Source of the DNA: Hevea brasiliensis
Taxonomy: Eukaryota > Streptophyta > Magnoliopsida > Malpighiales > Euphorbiaceae
Direction of reading: 5' to 3'
NCBI RefSeq assembly: GCF_030052815.1
Contig: NC_079510.1
Span: 8,441,375-8,505,374, forward strand
Length of the DNA: 64,000 nt
The position numbers and the translations under genes are program-made. Position 1 is the stretch's first letter, and each line of letters begins with the position of its first letter. Below, piece by piece: positions 48,286 to 60,477 of this stretch. The notes beneath the pieces are model-generated. The model saw only the letters and a program-made list of their open reading frames with translations. It was not told the origin of the DNA and did not search any database.

Positions 48286-49600
48286 ATAGACGATGTCATA
48301 TTAAGAGAGTATGACCTACCATTTTGCTATCCTTCCTGGCACGAACGAGCTTTCAAATACATACTTGATGGGATCCATTCGGGAGATGAGCCACGTTTTA
48401 TGATTCAACATGTAGTGTTTGAGTCGATTTGCCATCCAAGCTAAGGCGCAGCAAACTTTCTCCAGGAATGAGTATCTCGACTCGCAATCATTGAATTTTT
48501 TTCTCAAATAGTAAATGGCTCTTTCCTTTCGTCCCGTGTCATCGTGCTGCCCCAGAACACAACCCATCGAATTCAACTGAACTGCCATATACAGAATCAA
48601 TGGCCTTCCCGCCACTGGAGGAACCAATATTGGCGAATTTGACAGGTATTGCTTAATATTTTTAAAAGCCTCTTAACAAACTTGATCCCATCGAGCGGTG
48701 TTATTCTTCCTGAGTAGCTTAAATATGGGCTCAGCTTTAGTAGTAAGGTTGGAAATGAATCTCGAGATGTAGTTCAGCTTTCCCAAAAAACTACGCACCT
48801 CCCTTTCTGTCTTTGGGGATGACATTTCTTGAATGGCTCGAACCTTGTCTGGATCTACTTCTATTCCCTTTTCACTTACTATGAATCCCAATAGCTTACC
48901 TGACTTGGCCCTAAACACACACTTAGCTGGGTTTAATTTCAGTTGATACTTCCTGAGCCTTTCAAACACCTTTCTCAACACCTGTACATGACTTTTTGCC
49001 CCTCTGGATTTGATGATCATATCATCCACATACACTTCTACTTCCCTGTGCATCATATCATGGAATAATGTGACCATGGCATGTTGATAGGTTGCTTTAG
49101 CATTCTTTAACCCAAAAGGCATGACCCGATAACAAAATACCCCCCACTAGGTGATGAAAGTAGTTTTGTCTTTGTCCTCCTCATCCATGGGGATTTGGTT
49201 ATACCCGGATGCCCCGTCAATGCATGAACATCTTCCCAGTCATGCAACATTGTCTACCAGCACATCTATATGAGGGAGAGGGAAATCATCCTTCAAGCTC
49301 GCCTTGTTGAGATCCCTATAATCAACACACACCCTGACTCTTTCGTCCTTCTTCATTACCGGGACAATGTTGGCTATCCATTAAGGGTATTTGACCACTT
49401 CCAGGAATCCAACATCATACTGCCTTTTGATTTCATCCCTAACTTTGGGCAGTGTGTCGGGGCTCTTTCTTCTTAACTTCTATTTTACTGGAACCGTCCT
49501 AGGAATCAGAGGGATCTTGTGAGTTACTATTTGAGGATCCAATCCAGGCATATCATCATAACTCTATGAGAATACATCGATGAATTCCGTGAGCAAGCTG
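48286..49600 (-). pseudogene. Reverse transcriptase and first RNase H of element C
   Basis: Minus strand. RT motifs in order: VCVDYRDLNKASLKDDFPLP, DGASGYNQIPM, YRVMPFGLKNAKATYQ, and an intact catalytic box YVDDMIIKS. The thumb reads SPKTEREVRSFLGKLNYISR. The classical RNase H follows at 48627-48316 (RPLILYMAVQLNSMGCVLGQ, RAIYYLRKKFNDCESRYSFL, EKVCCALAWMANRLKHYML); no acidic residue stands at VQLNS, where a catalytic Asp may be expected, so this domain may be degenerate. Stops fall at CAG-, CAA- and TGG-like sites (FS-stop, KYP-stop, NVA-stop, FIT-stop). Confidence 0.9.
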
Positions 49601-50573
49601 ACCATACTCTCTAACTCTCCGCTTTCCACAACCTTAAGTTCCCTCTTTATTTCTTCAGTGCCTAGATTTATGGTGTGCGTTTCATCCCCACAAGGCACCA
49701 GGGAAGGTTCATCTTTTTCACCTAGTTCTTCTACAGGTTCTTCTTCAGAATCACTTAAAGTAATGGCAGTTATGAGAGTTTCAAAATTAACACAGGGAAC
49801 TTCTGAGTCAATTGAATTATTATGTGTGAGTCGGTCAATGGTCTTGAAGGAATGAAAGTGAAGTATATTAAAAGAATGGATTTTAAGGAAAAGAGAATTG
49901 GATACAAAATGCACTATTAATTCATTAATTCATTTATCATAAAAAAGGGTCAATTTACAGCACTACACTTGTCACCATGGATAAAATGATCAAGTGTTGA
50001 TAACAAAATGTACTTTACTCGAGATTGAGCACAGGAATGTCTTCTGCTGCCCAATTATCCAGTTCTTGCCCCTCAGCAATCGGTGAGATCAGGGCTTCAA
50101 ATAGGGACTCCAGTTGTATGACATCAACGGATGGTTCTTTAGGCGATTCTTCACTTTCCTCTGGATTTTTAATGATCAGTTTGGTGAAAACATCTGTGAT
50201 TTTTGGGACAACTTTCATTTTCCCATATCCATGAGACCATCTTCCTCATATCCCAGGCCGAAGCAACTGATCTTCTGAATAGTCGGTATGTGTTCAATAA
50301 TTCCCTACAACGTGACGCCCAATCCCTTGCCCTTCTCATATCCTCTCTTAAGCATCACCTTCGCAACCATAGCCGCAGCCCCTCGTCCCTCGGGGTAGTA
50401 TTTTATAACTCTAGTGCTTGGAAAGAACTTTCCAAGGACTTTTCAGTTGTTTCCACATAAGGAACTGATTGCGGCTTGGTGACTAGCATGGCTTCCTCCC
50501 CCCTCACTGTAATGATTTTACCGCCCATGATGTATTTAATTCTTTGGTGCAGGGTCAAAGGCATAACTTTTGC
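49601..50573 (-). pseudogene. Protease-RT linker of element C, frame-shifted
   Basis: From the protease the reading runs to about 50360 in the gag frame, then a second frame is open at 50218-50015 (KITDVFTKLIIKNPEESEES), and the RT frame takes over from about 49914. The linker is acidic and has no known domain. In Ogre elements an intron lies between protease and RT; this stretch is where one would sit, but I see no clear splice signal, so old frameshifts are the simpler reading. Confidence 0.6.
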
Positions 50574-51143
50574 TTAGTGGATCCAGGTTCTCCCCGATAG
50601 CATGGTGTATGCAGGCTCGATATCCATCACTTGGAAAGTGACGTTGAAGGTGCATGCCCCAATCTGCAATGGTAAATCGATGTCCTCGAGTACTTCCCTC
50701 TTCATACCGTCAAAGGCCCTGACCACCATGGCACTTTGGCGGATGGCTGATGAGTCAACAGATAGTCTTGCCAAGGTGGCATTAAGCAAGACATTGAGAG
50801 CAGAGCCATTGTCAATTAGAACCTTGGCAACTATGCATCCTTTGCATTTGACTGTCACATGTAGAGCTTTGGTGTGCTTCAAGCCTGCTGGATCTATCTC
50901 ATCTTCCGAGAAAGTAACAAAGCTGGATGCTTGAATTTGCCCAATAATTTTCTCAAATTGCCCTGGAGTGATATTGGGGTTCACAAAGGCCTGATCCAGA
51001 ATCTTCTGCAGGGCTTGGTGATGCACTTTCGAGCTCAGAATCAGTGACAATAATGAAATCCGAGCAGACGTCTTTCTCAATTGTTTGACAATGTCATACT
51101 CACTCTGCTTCATTATTTGGAGCAGCAATTCTTCCTCTTCTTT
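50574..51143 (-). pseudogene. Aspartic protease of element C
   Basis: Minus strand, same frame as gag, separated from it by a TAA where a Lys-rich segment continues. The conserved part reads ALHVTVKCKGCIVAKVLIDN then GSALNVL, where D-N-G is the active-site triad as in Ogre-type proteases. It continues with the flap region (VVRAFDGMKREVLEDIDLPL) and the C-terminal YTMLSGRTWIH. Apart from the flanking stops this domain is one of the best kept in the element. Confidence 0.85.
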
Positions 51144-53477
51144 TTATTTAGTAGGCTTCTCTTTCTCAACCCTTACAGCCTTCTCCTCAGTACTTTCTTG
51201 TGACTCTCCCATTTTTACTTTCCCCTTCTTCTTTTCAGCCTCATTATCCTCGTAACATCTCCCACTTCTGGTTATAAATTCTACTTCTTGATCTGGTGCA
51301 GAGGGGTTATTGGTTGAATTTGGTTGGGGAGAAGTATCGTTAGAGGGTCCAGTGTAGGTCATTTTGAAATGCTCGTGAGAAGCAAAGCATGGTTTGGGAG
51401 GAGTGATGGGTTGAGTGTGGGTATGGTTGAGGCTAGGAGTTGAAGTGCTGCTGGATGCCTCCTGAGTAAAGACTTGGAGATTATAGTTCCAAGGCACTGT
51501 ACGGGTGTTTGTGACTAGGAGTTGAGGCGAGGTTTGGATGATTGTTATTGGTGGTGGTGGTGTTGGTATGCTAGGAGTAGAAAAGGTTAATCTGGGATTG
51601 GTGGTAGAGACATCCCGGCCAAATCTGGCTGTGTTCACTTCATCCTCCATCTTCGACCTTTGCTGGCATCTGAAAGTTTTGAGTGACAGCATCCCCTGAA
51701 CTTCCTGCTTGAACTCCTTACAGTTGCGCAGCTCATGATCAGCTGCTCCTCCATGGAAAGGGCATCCCGTATCACTTTCCAACCTCAGTGTCTGTGGGCA
51801 GAGGTAACCTTATCGTACTGCCATTGCAAAAATTTCCTCGAAGTGAGGAATCAGTTAATCTGCCTCCGAAGTTGACCTTTCGTCCTTAGGGTTTTTCATG
51901 TTCATGCCATTGCTCGTACCATGATTGGGCAATGGGTTTGAAGTGACATTGGGGAGAGAACCATTTCCTTCAATCTTTAGCCACCCATTTCTAATGAGGG
52001 CTTGTACTCTTCCCCTGAGAGCTCCACAGTTGTCAGTTGAGCGCCCGAGTGCCCCGCTATGATATTCACATCGGGCACTAGCGTCATACTACCTAGGATA
52101 TAGTGGCTGAATCGGGTCCAAGGGGATAGGCACTATCTGATTTATACCGAGGAGGTATCGGTATATTTCACTGAGTGGAAGGGGGAGAGGTGGATCAGGG
52201 TTTCTCTATGGTCTTGGATTGTTTTGGGGAGGAGGTGGTCTTGGTTGAATAGGTTGAGCCGACAGTCTAGGGTGGTAAGCTATTTGTGGTGGATATTGTG
52301 GGCGAGGGTAAGGATAATTTGAAAAAGGGGGCGGTATGTTTGCTATTGTCGGGCCTTGAGTAAGAGGGTACGGCTGAAAATTATTCTGAGAGAATGGAGG
52401 TTGGGTTTGTCGGGTGATGGAGTGCACATCACCTTCTTTCTTCTTTCCAAAATTGGGATTTTTCTTTGCAAAATTCTCAGTCAATTCCTACAATCGTCCT
52501 AACCTTAAGTTAGCTTTAATTCTTTTATCAGCTTGGATGATGTCTGAAAAGCTGATGGAGGTGTTCCCGATCATCAAATTGAAGTACGGCGCCTTTAATG
52601 TCTCAATGAATAGAGAGTAGTGTTCATTGTCAATAACCGAAGAATATACTGTTGTTGCTTTCTCTCTCCATCTCTGGGCATACTCCTTAAAGCTTTCCCT
52701 CTCTCTACATCAGATTTTGGATGCCCTCCTTGTGGGGGCGAAGTCACAGTTGAATTTGTACTGTTTCAGGAAAGCAAAGACCAAATCTTTCCAGGAGCGC
52801 AGTTTGCTCCTATCTAATTGAATGTACCATCGTAATGCCGCCCCAAAGAGACTCTCATGGAAGAAGTGGACTAGGAGTCTATCGTCTTTCGTAAGGGTTG
52901 ACATTTTGGCAATGTAAGTAGCCAAGTGAATGCGAGGGTCTGAATTACCAATGTATTTGTCGAAGTCTGAAACTTTGAACTTGGGTGGTACCACCACATC
53001 TGGCACCAATCTGAGTGATGACACATCTACAGAACCGTACATATTCAGGCCCTCTATTGCCCTTAATCTTCATTTCAAAGTAGAAAGCTTCTCGTTCTCT
53101 CTTGGTCTGCTCTCTCCTACTGCATGAGCTATTCCCCCTGTTGGGAAATGAGGGGCAGGGTGAACCGGAGGGATTGGGATAAAAGGGTGTAACTTAGCAT
53201 TTGAGACAGCGGGATAATAAGGAAAAGGTAAGTCATTATTTGGGAGGGTCGGATTGACAGTGATTGTTGGATCCGGAATGGGTGGTTGAAAAGTGAAAGA
53301 GGTTGAAGCTTGGTGGGAATCAACCGTTGTAGGAAGTGGGGGAGGTAGTGGTAAATTTGGTTCTGATACAGGTTTATTTTGGGATATCTCCTTCATCAGT
53401 TTCATGAGCTCTGAAACTTGGTCTCTCAATTCAAAAACTTGTCCTTGCAGGTTCTAGACTTGTTCCTGGTCTTCCAT
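51144..53477 (-). pseudogene. gag of element C (Ogre-type)
   Basis: The frame starts at ATG 53477 (MEDQEQV-stop-NLQGQVFEL, a short coiled coil) and runs unshifted into the protease. A long Pro-rich stretch follows. The capsid part is RAIEGLNMYGSVDVSSLRLV, PKFKVSDFDKYIGNSDPRIH, LLVHFFHESLFGAALRWYIQ and KSWKDLV-like RSWKDLVFAFLKQYKFNCDF. A Cys/His segment (CPFHGGAADHELRNCKEFK, near 51760) may be a zinc knuckle variant. Several stops interrupt it, most at expected Gln or Trp codons. It would form the particle core. Confidence 0.88.
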
Positions 53478-53895
53478 TATCTTTTTTGTTCGAGACCTTG
53501 TTAAGTACACTCATCTTGTTTGAACTGCTTGTTCGGTCAGGCTTGCTTTGCTTGGAGCAATGTTGATTTCCTATAAGAAGTAATTTTAAATTAGTTTGAA
53601 ATTCTATTGGCATTAAAGGTCCTAACTGGACAAAGGATACGGGAGCAAATGATTACCGAAATGGAGTCTACAAAAGGCGAATTTGTGTTAACTTTATCAT
53701 GGCATCACTCGATAGTCCAATAGTGAATGACTGGATCGTATACGTGTCCATAATACTTATCCATGTGACGTATTCGTCTTTTCATATAACCCTAATGAGG
53801 ATAGTTCCCATGGGAGTTCCACTATTCATTCACATTTTGCTAAACAATAGGTCCGAAGCAATTCATTAATCAAACAGTTCATACATAACATTCTT
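53478..53895 (-). other. Spacer between ORF1 and gag of C
   Basis: About 420 bases with no conserved frame. A short minus-strand ORF (53613-53431) overlaps the start of gag in another frame and looks accidental. Confidence 0.5.
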
Positions 53896-55812
53896 TTACA
53901 ATTGCCTAGGCTCAGGGAGACTCTTTAAAATACAATGACATCTTTTGAGGTACTCATAGAGTCTTTCTTCTTGTCTGGCAGGGTTGAATGTCCTCAAGGC
54001 ATATTCAGATTCTAGCAGGAGTTCTTGTTTCCCTTATGCTATCATTCTTTCTAGCTGGTCAATATTTTCTCTCAGCTCTTGGTGAAGGGTTGCTTGCCTT
54101 TCTTTTTCTTTCCTTTCTTTAGCACATTCTTTCAAAATATCATTGATCAGCTGTGCCTATTCTTTGAGTTCAAGCTTCTTCTTTTTGCTTTCTTGTTTAT
54201 ACTCTTCCATGAGTATTTCCTGGTATTCCATTTTCTCTTGTAACTTGCCATTCCGAACTCCTGCCTCTCTTATTGCACCTTGGAGGGAAATTTTTTCTTT
54301 TTCCCATCGTGTTTCCTATTCCTCAAATTCCACCTTTTTTGTCATCGCTTCTTCCCTGAGCCTTTTCAACTCCTTTTTCAAGATCTATTATTGGTCTTCC
54401 AATTGTCTTATTCGTTCTTATAGTCGCTGGTTCTTGGCATCCGATCTCTGTAGAGAGCTGACCAACTGAGCATTAGCCTCTTCTGAAAGAATTTCCTGAT
54501 GAGGGGTGCTACCTTCAGGTTTTGTTGGTTCGGCAATTGGGTATCCCTGATCTCTGCTGGCCCTCCATCTAAGGTAATCTTCCGTGGCACTCAGCCCTTT
54601 AGGCGATTATTCAATCATAGTGACGCTCTCCCAGGATTTGTAGAATACTTTCAATTCTTCCTCACTGCCGAGCTCATGGTAAAAATGAGCTTGATGGAGT
54701 TCTTCGGCATTGAGCGTGGGTTGGGTTGAACCAAACTGCCTCATTACCAAAGCTGGGGTGTAACTCATGTATCCGGTCACTCCGATCAAAGATACTGAAT
54801 GATTACTCCCTGTACTGAACAAAATAAGCTGACCCAACATCCATAATTTCCTCCAGCAGTAGTTGTGACTGTTGAAGCTCAGAATTTGCTCTTGCCATTG
54901 TAGCTCATTCTTTGGACTTATTGTTAATCTAGCCATTTTTTCGATAAGCGGCTGGTCAGGGCACCAATTTAGTCCCCTAGTTTTCAAAGGACACATGTGA
55001 CTGAGGATCCAAAGGTGTAGTAATTGAGAATAGCACTTGATGGATCCCCTGCCTTGTCATCGATAATAAGTGAGAGTTAATAGGGTCTCTGCAAGGATTG
55101 CCAGTATTGGGTTGACCTTTTGCTTTTCTACTGCCCAGAACATTTCTGTGACGCCACAAGTTATAATTCCCAAAGGCTCGGGAAATAAGATCAGGCCGTA
55201 AATCCCCAGAGCTAGTGCTATCGAAGCCTGTTCCCATTGTTTGTTCTGAATATGCAGATCCAAATGCTTTTTGACGTAAGTCCGATACCACCCATGTGTG
55301 GTTCCCTTGACAGTTTCCTTTTCCTTTGCTTCCTCAGCAAAGACTCCCAATATATGTGCGAATCATTTCCAAGTCTGTCTATGCTCGAGGTGTAGGTAGA
55401 TCTGATTCTGGGCCGCATAAGGGATTTCTAGCAGCGCTTTATATTCTTCTATAGTGGGAGTCGTATCAACATCGTTAAAAGAGAACACCCCATACTTGGG
55501 ATTCCAAGTCGATAACATAGCCTTTAACGCTGGAACTTATATTCTAACCCGTATCAAGGTTGCAATCCTTCCATACTTTTCCTCAAACTTTGCCTTGACG
55601 TGATCGAGAAGTGATTTCCAATTGCTGGATAGGTCCTCGAGACCGGTGATTCTGACTTTAACTTTGTTTGGATCTAACGGAGGTAATAGGCTAAGGTCTG
55701 CCCCTATGTCGTTAATCTGAGGGGATTCTGAACTATGAAGCGGTTCGGATCATTGTCTAGCATTTCGTTCCTACCTTAGAACTCCTTTTGTTGACTGACT
55801 TGAGGATGCCAT
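53896..55812 (-). pseudogene. ORF1 of element C, upstream of gag
   Basis: From ATG 55812 (MASSSQSTKGVL) to TAA 53898-53896 the frame holds 639 codons with no frameshift, but about a dozen internal stops. The N-terminal two thirds resemble the plant domain found in Ogre-type ORF1 and some host mobile-domain-like proteins (I recall it as DUF7745): VRITGLEDLSSNWKSLLDHV, EEYKALLEIPYAAQNQ, LALGIYGLILFPEPLGIIT and GYMSYTPALVMRQFGSTQPT. The C-terminal third is a charged coiled coil (LKKELKRLREEAMTKKVEFE, KKKLELKE, KEREKERQATLHQELRENI-like). The function is unknown. It sits in the same place as Ogre ORF1, between leader and gag. Confidence 0.8.
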
Positions 55813-56650
55813 GTTAAAGTTTCTGTTTATCCTCTAACAAACCCCAATTTGTATCCCCTGTGGAGAAAAATTGTTATCAGAACAAATTCAGGTAATTTTG
55901 AATTATATTGTTGGCATGGCAATATCTATACACTTATCAAAGTAGGAAGATGTTTAGATCATCCTAACAGTATGATTCAAAATTACCCTTAAAAAAATTT
56001 AGAAATACAAACAGAGTAAGGTGAAAGCAAGTATGTCCCTTTTGTCCTAAAATGGGGAGAGTCCTAGTACCAGGTAAGTACTATCTAATTGGATAGTTCT
56101 ATCTTAGGAGGTAGTTTGCTATGGCTTTCAGTTAATGTGATAGTTCAGCTCAAGGTCTAATTTTCTAAAGCCACGGGTTCCCAAATTGTCCCTACTGTAA
56201 ATAGTAGAGCCCCATTCCACCACCACGATACTAATGGGAGAATTCCATGGGCATCACAGTAGATAGAACAAGTTTCAATCTGAGCAAAATCCTTCATGGA
56301 TACTAACAGGGTAAAACCCACGGGTACCGCTACATGACTCCCTCCTATTTCCTAAAATGGTAAGAAAGCCCGGGTATAGGGCTGAAGTGTGTGAGGACAT
56401 TGTGAGTGTAATCAATGTGTGAAGGGATATATTTACCTCTTCCCTGTACGGGGGGAGTTTTAGACGAAAATTGCTATGAGAAATAAGACAATCAAAGTAA
56501 ACAAAATGGTTAGAAAGAATAATAACAATCAAAATATCAAGACTTTCAAAGTTCATAAGTTAAGCCCCCCTAATTACGGTTTTAATTTATATGAGCATAA
56601 AATTAAATCTATTTTTGGACCTCTAAACCAGGGTTAAGGTAAATAAAGAG
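55813..56650 (-). other. Leader of element C between primer site and ORF1
   Basis: About 840 bases without a supported gene. The 93-codon minus-strand ORF at 56275-56556 shows no motif and is taken as chance. Confidence 0.55.
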
Positions 56651-56669
56651 TTCCCCAATGGAGTCGCTA
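56651..56669 (-). other. Primer binding site of element C
   Basis: The minus strand just inside the LTR edge reads TAGCGACTCCATTGGGGAA. This resembles the TGGCGACTCC-type primer sites that I recall as tRNA-Arg sites in Ogre/Tat elements, with a few mismatches. It clearly differs from the tRNA-Met sites of A, B and F. Confidence 0.6.
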
Positions 56670-57119
56670 AGCTGTCGCAAGGGTTTTGCGGTCGCTTGGA
56701 CGAGTTCTCACTAAAGTAAGAAAAGTGAGGAGTCGCCACTTTAATTTTGAGGAAAATTAAAGAAAACCATTTGTAAAGGTAAATTAAGAAGAAACCACTT
56801 CGAAAACAGAGATTCTAGATTCAGGGTCCATATACGGGTGGGGAGGGTGTTAGGCACCCCACCTCGTCCCTCAATGAGGGTAAGCAGATTTAACATTATG
56901 CTCTTCATAACTTAAAACTGGTAATTGGGGGGGGGGGGTGTGGAGTGACGATGTTAATCCTTGGTATGAATAAAAGGAATGTTTGATATTTCACTATTCA
57001 GGGCTGCCCAAGAATATGAGTGCATGAGATGACCCTTAGTGAGTAGGTGTCGGATAGCGGATTTTTATTTAGGGGGTTACTTTGTGTATTGAAATTGTGG
57101 TATTTTAATTCAGGTTTTA

Positions 57120-57640
57120 GTTAAGAGAATTTGGGTAAGGACTCTCTCCCGATCCCTTGATGTATTAATTTAAGTGAGAAGTTTCGGATAAAACTCTCCT
57201 CTGATCTCCACATATTTTTATTAAAATTTTGGCTGAGAATCGGGTAAGAACTCTCCCCCGATCTCTTAAAGTATTATGTTTAAAGTTTAAGTGAAGGATT
57301 TTGGATAAGAACTCTCCTCCGATCTCCACATATTTTATTAAAATTTTAGATGAGAATCGGGTAAGAACTCTCCCCCGATCTCTTAAAGTGTTCTGTTTAA
57401 AGTTTAAGTGAAGGATTTCGGATAAGAACTCTCCTCCGATCTCCACACATTTTGAGGTTTTGGCTGAGAATCAGGTAAGAACTCTCCCCTGATCTCTTAA
57501 TGTATTCCGTTTAGAGTTTTAAGTGAAGGATCTTGAATAAGAACTCTCCTCCGATTTCCATATATTTTATTGAAATTTTGGAAGAGAATCAAGTAAGAAC
57601 TCTCTCCGATCTCTTAAAGTATGTTCATTAGAATGAAGTT
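57120..57640. repeat. 116-bp tandem array in C's 5' LTR
   Basis: It corresponds to 28445-28975, with the same paired half-units (GTAAGAACTCTCCCCCGATC and ATAAGAACTCTCCTCCGATC) and a similar unit number. The minus-strand ORF at 57165-57446 only reflects the repeat. Confidence 0.8.
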
Positions 57641-59865
57641 TTCTAAAGATTCAGAATTAAGGATTCTGGTAAGGACTCTTTCTGGACCTCATCTTTTATC
57701 GGAATAAAGTACCAAAGACACAAGAAGTCCGGGTAAAGCTTTTCCTAGCCTACGGGACCTTATGACTAGATAGTGGACAAAAGATCGAACTCTTTACCGA
57801 TCTTTCGCCTGATCATTTTATTAGAACTCTTCGATTAGCGATATCCGATCTCTTTTGTCACTAGTCCGAGGTCCAATCTCACCTTAATTCATGATCTATT
57901 GTATTTTCGCCTAGTTTCGTTTTGAGGCCTGATCTCATAACTCGTTTATTTGACCTATTCTTATTTCTGATCTATTCAACCTTTTACTACGCCTATCTTT
58001 TGTCACTTTTATTCATTCAGGCCTGAGGCTCTCCTGTTAAGATACTTTTATCAATATCTTTTAGATCATCTACAAGTTATCCACGACCTGAACATCTATT
58101 CTCTAAGGAAATGAAAACTAAGAGGAGATAAATAGAGTTTACGAATGAGTAGAAAAAGAAGACTTGGGAAGTAACTATTAGCTTGGATAGTCTACTTTGG
58201 GATTTTAGTGCGACTAAACATAAAGAAATTTTAAGAATAAAAATAGAGAAAATAAAGCACGAGTATTTGACAAAAGGACAGTCGAGACACTTACCTGTGA
58301 GAAGTTAAGGAGACCAATGAGCTAACTCCGGTGTCCACAAATCTTATAGAGGTGAAAGCTGACGGCCAAAAGACTAATACTTACCCAAAGTAGCGAGAAC
58401 CAGATCAAAATAAAGTTGAACTTTGGAGCGTAATGTACTTGTATTAGGGTGGTGAGGATGAAATTAAACAAAGAAAATGGCCTTACAGAGCAATGAACAG
58501 GCACTGAAAATGAAAATTTTAGGGTTCAGAACTCCTTCGATGAAGATACTTAAGAAAACTGATTTCTGAAGTTTCTCAAAAGCTTAGAATGGCAAAGTAG
58601 TAAGACTGAATCAAATTTCAGAGTCTTTCCACTATAATCACCACCACCTTTCTTTGCCCATCCCCTCTACAGTATGGCATGGAGGTATTTATAGGGAATG
58701 GATGCTCATCATGGAGGGTCAGGATCTGATCAAGGGAGACGGAGGGTTTAGATTCAAAAGGACACAATCCGATGCCTGAGAATTAAAGAGAATCAAAATG
58801 GAGGGTTGGGATTCTATCCAAAATATCTATCCTTTCTTCTTTTAATCCAACGGCTCAGGGTATTACCTTACAAGATGGATCTGAGGGCTGGGAATAACAA
58901 GTGTGGAACTTGTCATCCACTTTTTAATCCAAGGGCTCCGGGTCCATCCTTATAATTATGATCATCGATGGAGATTAAAATGCACAGGACTGCCATAACT
59001 GTTTTGGTATCTGTTAGCTAGGTAGGCATTTCTGCAAATGAGGCATGTGGTGAAGATTTGATCACGCCTGTTTTAACTAACTTGGCTCTGATTATGAAGA
59101 GAGTTGATTATTTAATCTCTCCGTACTTTTCGATCTCTATTCCTTTCGATCTTCCTATCATGGCCCTCTCCTTTCCGATCTCTTCTCATATCAGGTCTCC
59201 TCTCATTTCCCGATCTCAAACTTTTTAGATTATCTTTTTTGTCTAACTTGCCTTGGTCAACACAATTAATTCTTCAGTTGCCGATGCATCCTTTTCGGTT
59301 TCTGTATATAATAAATGCCCAGCCCTATATATATGCACCAATGGGGAAATCTCCTTCACACTTCACTTTTCTCCTTCAGTTTTTTCAATGCTCTTTTCCT
59401 CCAATTTAAGCTTCTCTGGTAAAGATTCTGATTTATGGCTACCTTCAATCTTTTCCCAACTATTTTCTTCGCCCTTCGCTTGAAAGTTTATGACCTCGGC
59501 GGTTGGAGAACCATAAGGACCTTATCTGATAATAGTGATGGAACCGGTATAATCAATGAACCGATATTGGGTAAGAGGACTGATAATTTCAATCTTAACG
59601 TCAGTGACCACCTCTTGAAGTTCATTTGGCCCCTCACCACATCAGGTGTCCCGACTGTAACTCGGTTCTGGTTGATGACATCGACAATGACTCCGCTCAA
59701 TATCATGAGAGTCATAGTCACCCTATCTGAGCTGCACATTTATCGAATACTTGTGGCTGGCTTTCTGATCAAACACATCTTTTGATTCAGCCACAAGACT
59801 AGGCTTTGACATAGGCCTGCTCTTTGAACCTCGGAGTAATCTTAAACTAGGTAGGATGTAGTGCT

Positions 59866-60030
59866 GATCTTTAGAGATCACCCAAATGATGTAATCTGAT
59901 CTTTAAAGATTCCCCAATGATGTAATCCGATCTCTTGAGATCTCCCAAATGATGTAATCCGATATTTAAAGATTTCCCCAATGATGTAATCCGATCTCTT
60001 GAGATTGCCTAGATAATGTTATCCGATCTT
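59866..60030. repeat. 32-bp tandem repeat in C's 5' LTR, 5 units
   Basis: Five units of the GATGTAATCCGATCT type, against four in the 3' LTR (31253-31386). The extra unit has TCTCTTGAGATCTCCC. Confidence 0.8.
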
Positions 60031-60314
60031 TTGGAAATGAAATGAAATTTTATTTGAAGGTCTTTATTTTATTATTGCATTAGTTATTTTTTCGATATCT
60101 GATATGCATATCTGATCTGATCTCTAAATGAATCGCCATTAGCCGATCTGTGGTTTTGAAAGCTTGCTCAATCTGATAACCCTAACTAACCGATCTCATT
60201 TATTCAATTTTTATTGTGTTTTTGGAACCTTCTCGTGACGTGTCAGGAAAGCGACCCGATTCCACTAACCGATGCGTCGCTTGGGACTTCGTGAGCATTA
60301 AATGCTCAAATGGG

Positions 60315-60322
60315 TATAAATA
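60315..60322 (+). promoter_or_regulatory. TATA box of the aORF copy in C's 5' LTR
   Basis: TATAAATA, preceded by GCATTAAATGCTCAAATGGG and about 155 bases before the ATG at 60478. It is the counterpart of 31671-31680. Confidence 0.6.
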
Positions 60323-60477
60323 GGGGGAGGGTAAGTTAGTTACTTCCTTATGTCATTTTCAGAACTTCCCTAGCAATCTCAGCATTCTCTCATTTTCTCA
60401 AGTTTTTCCGGCACCGATCACATTCTGGTAAGGATTTTGATTCTTTTCTTGGTTAATTTCTTTTATCTTTTTTGAAA

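Noticed and set aside
47302..50934. Plus-strand ORFs over C's pol (for example 48061-48444, 49580-49855, 50602-50934)
   Set aside because: They are shadows of the minus-strand pol and protease frames, which carry all recognisable motifs.
54143..54469. 108-codon plus-strand ORF rich in Ser, Phe and Leu
   Set aside because: It is the reverse of the charged coiled-coil part of ORF1.
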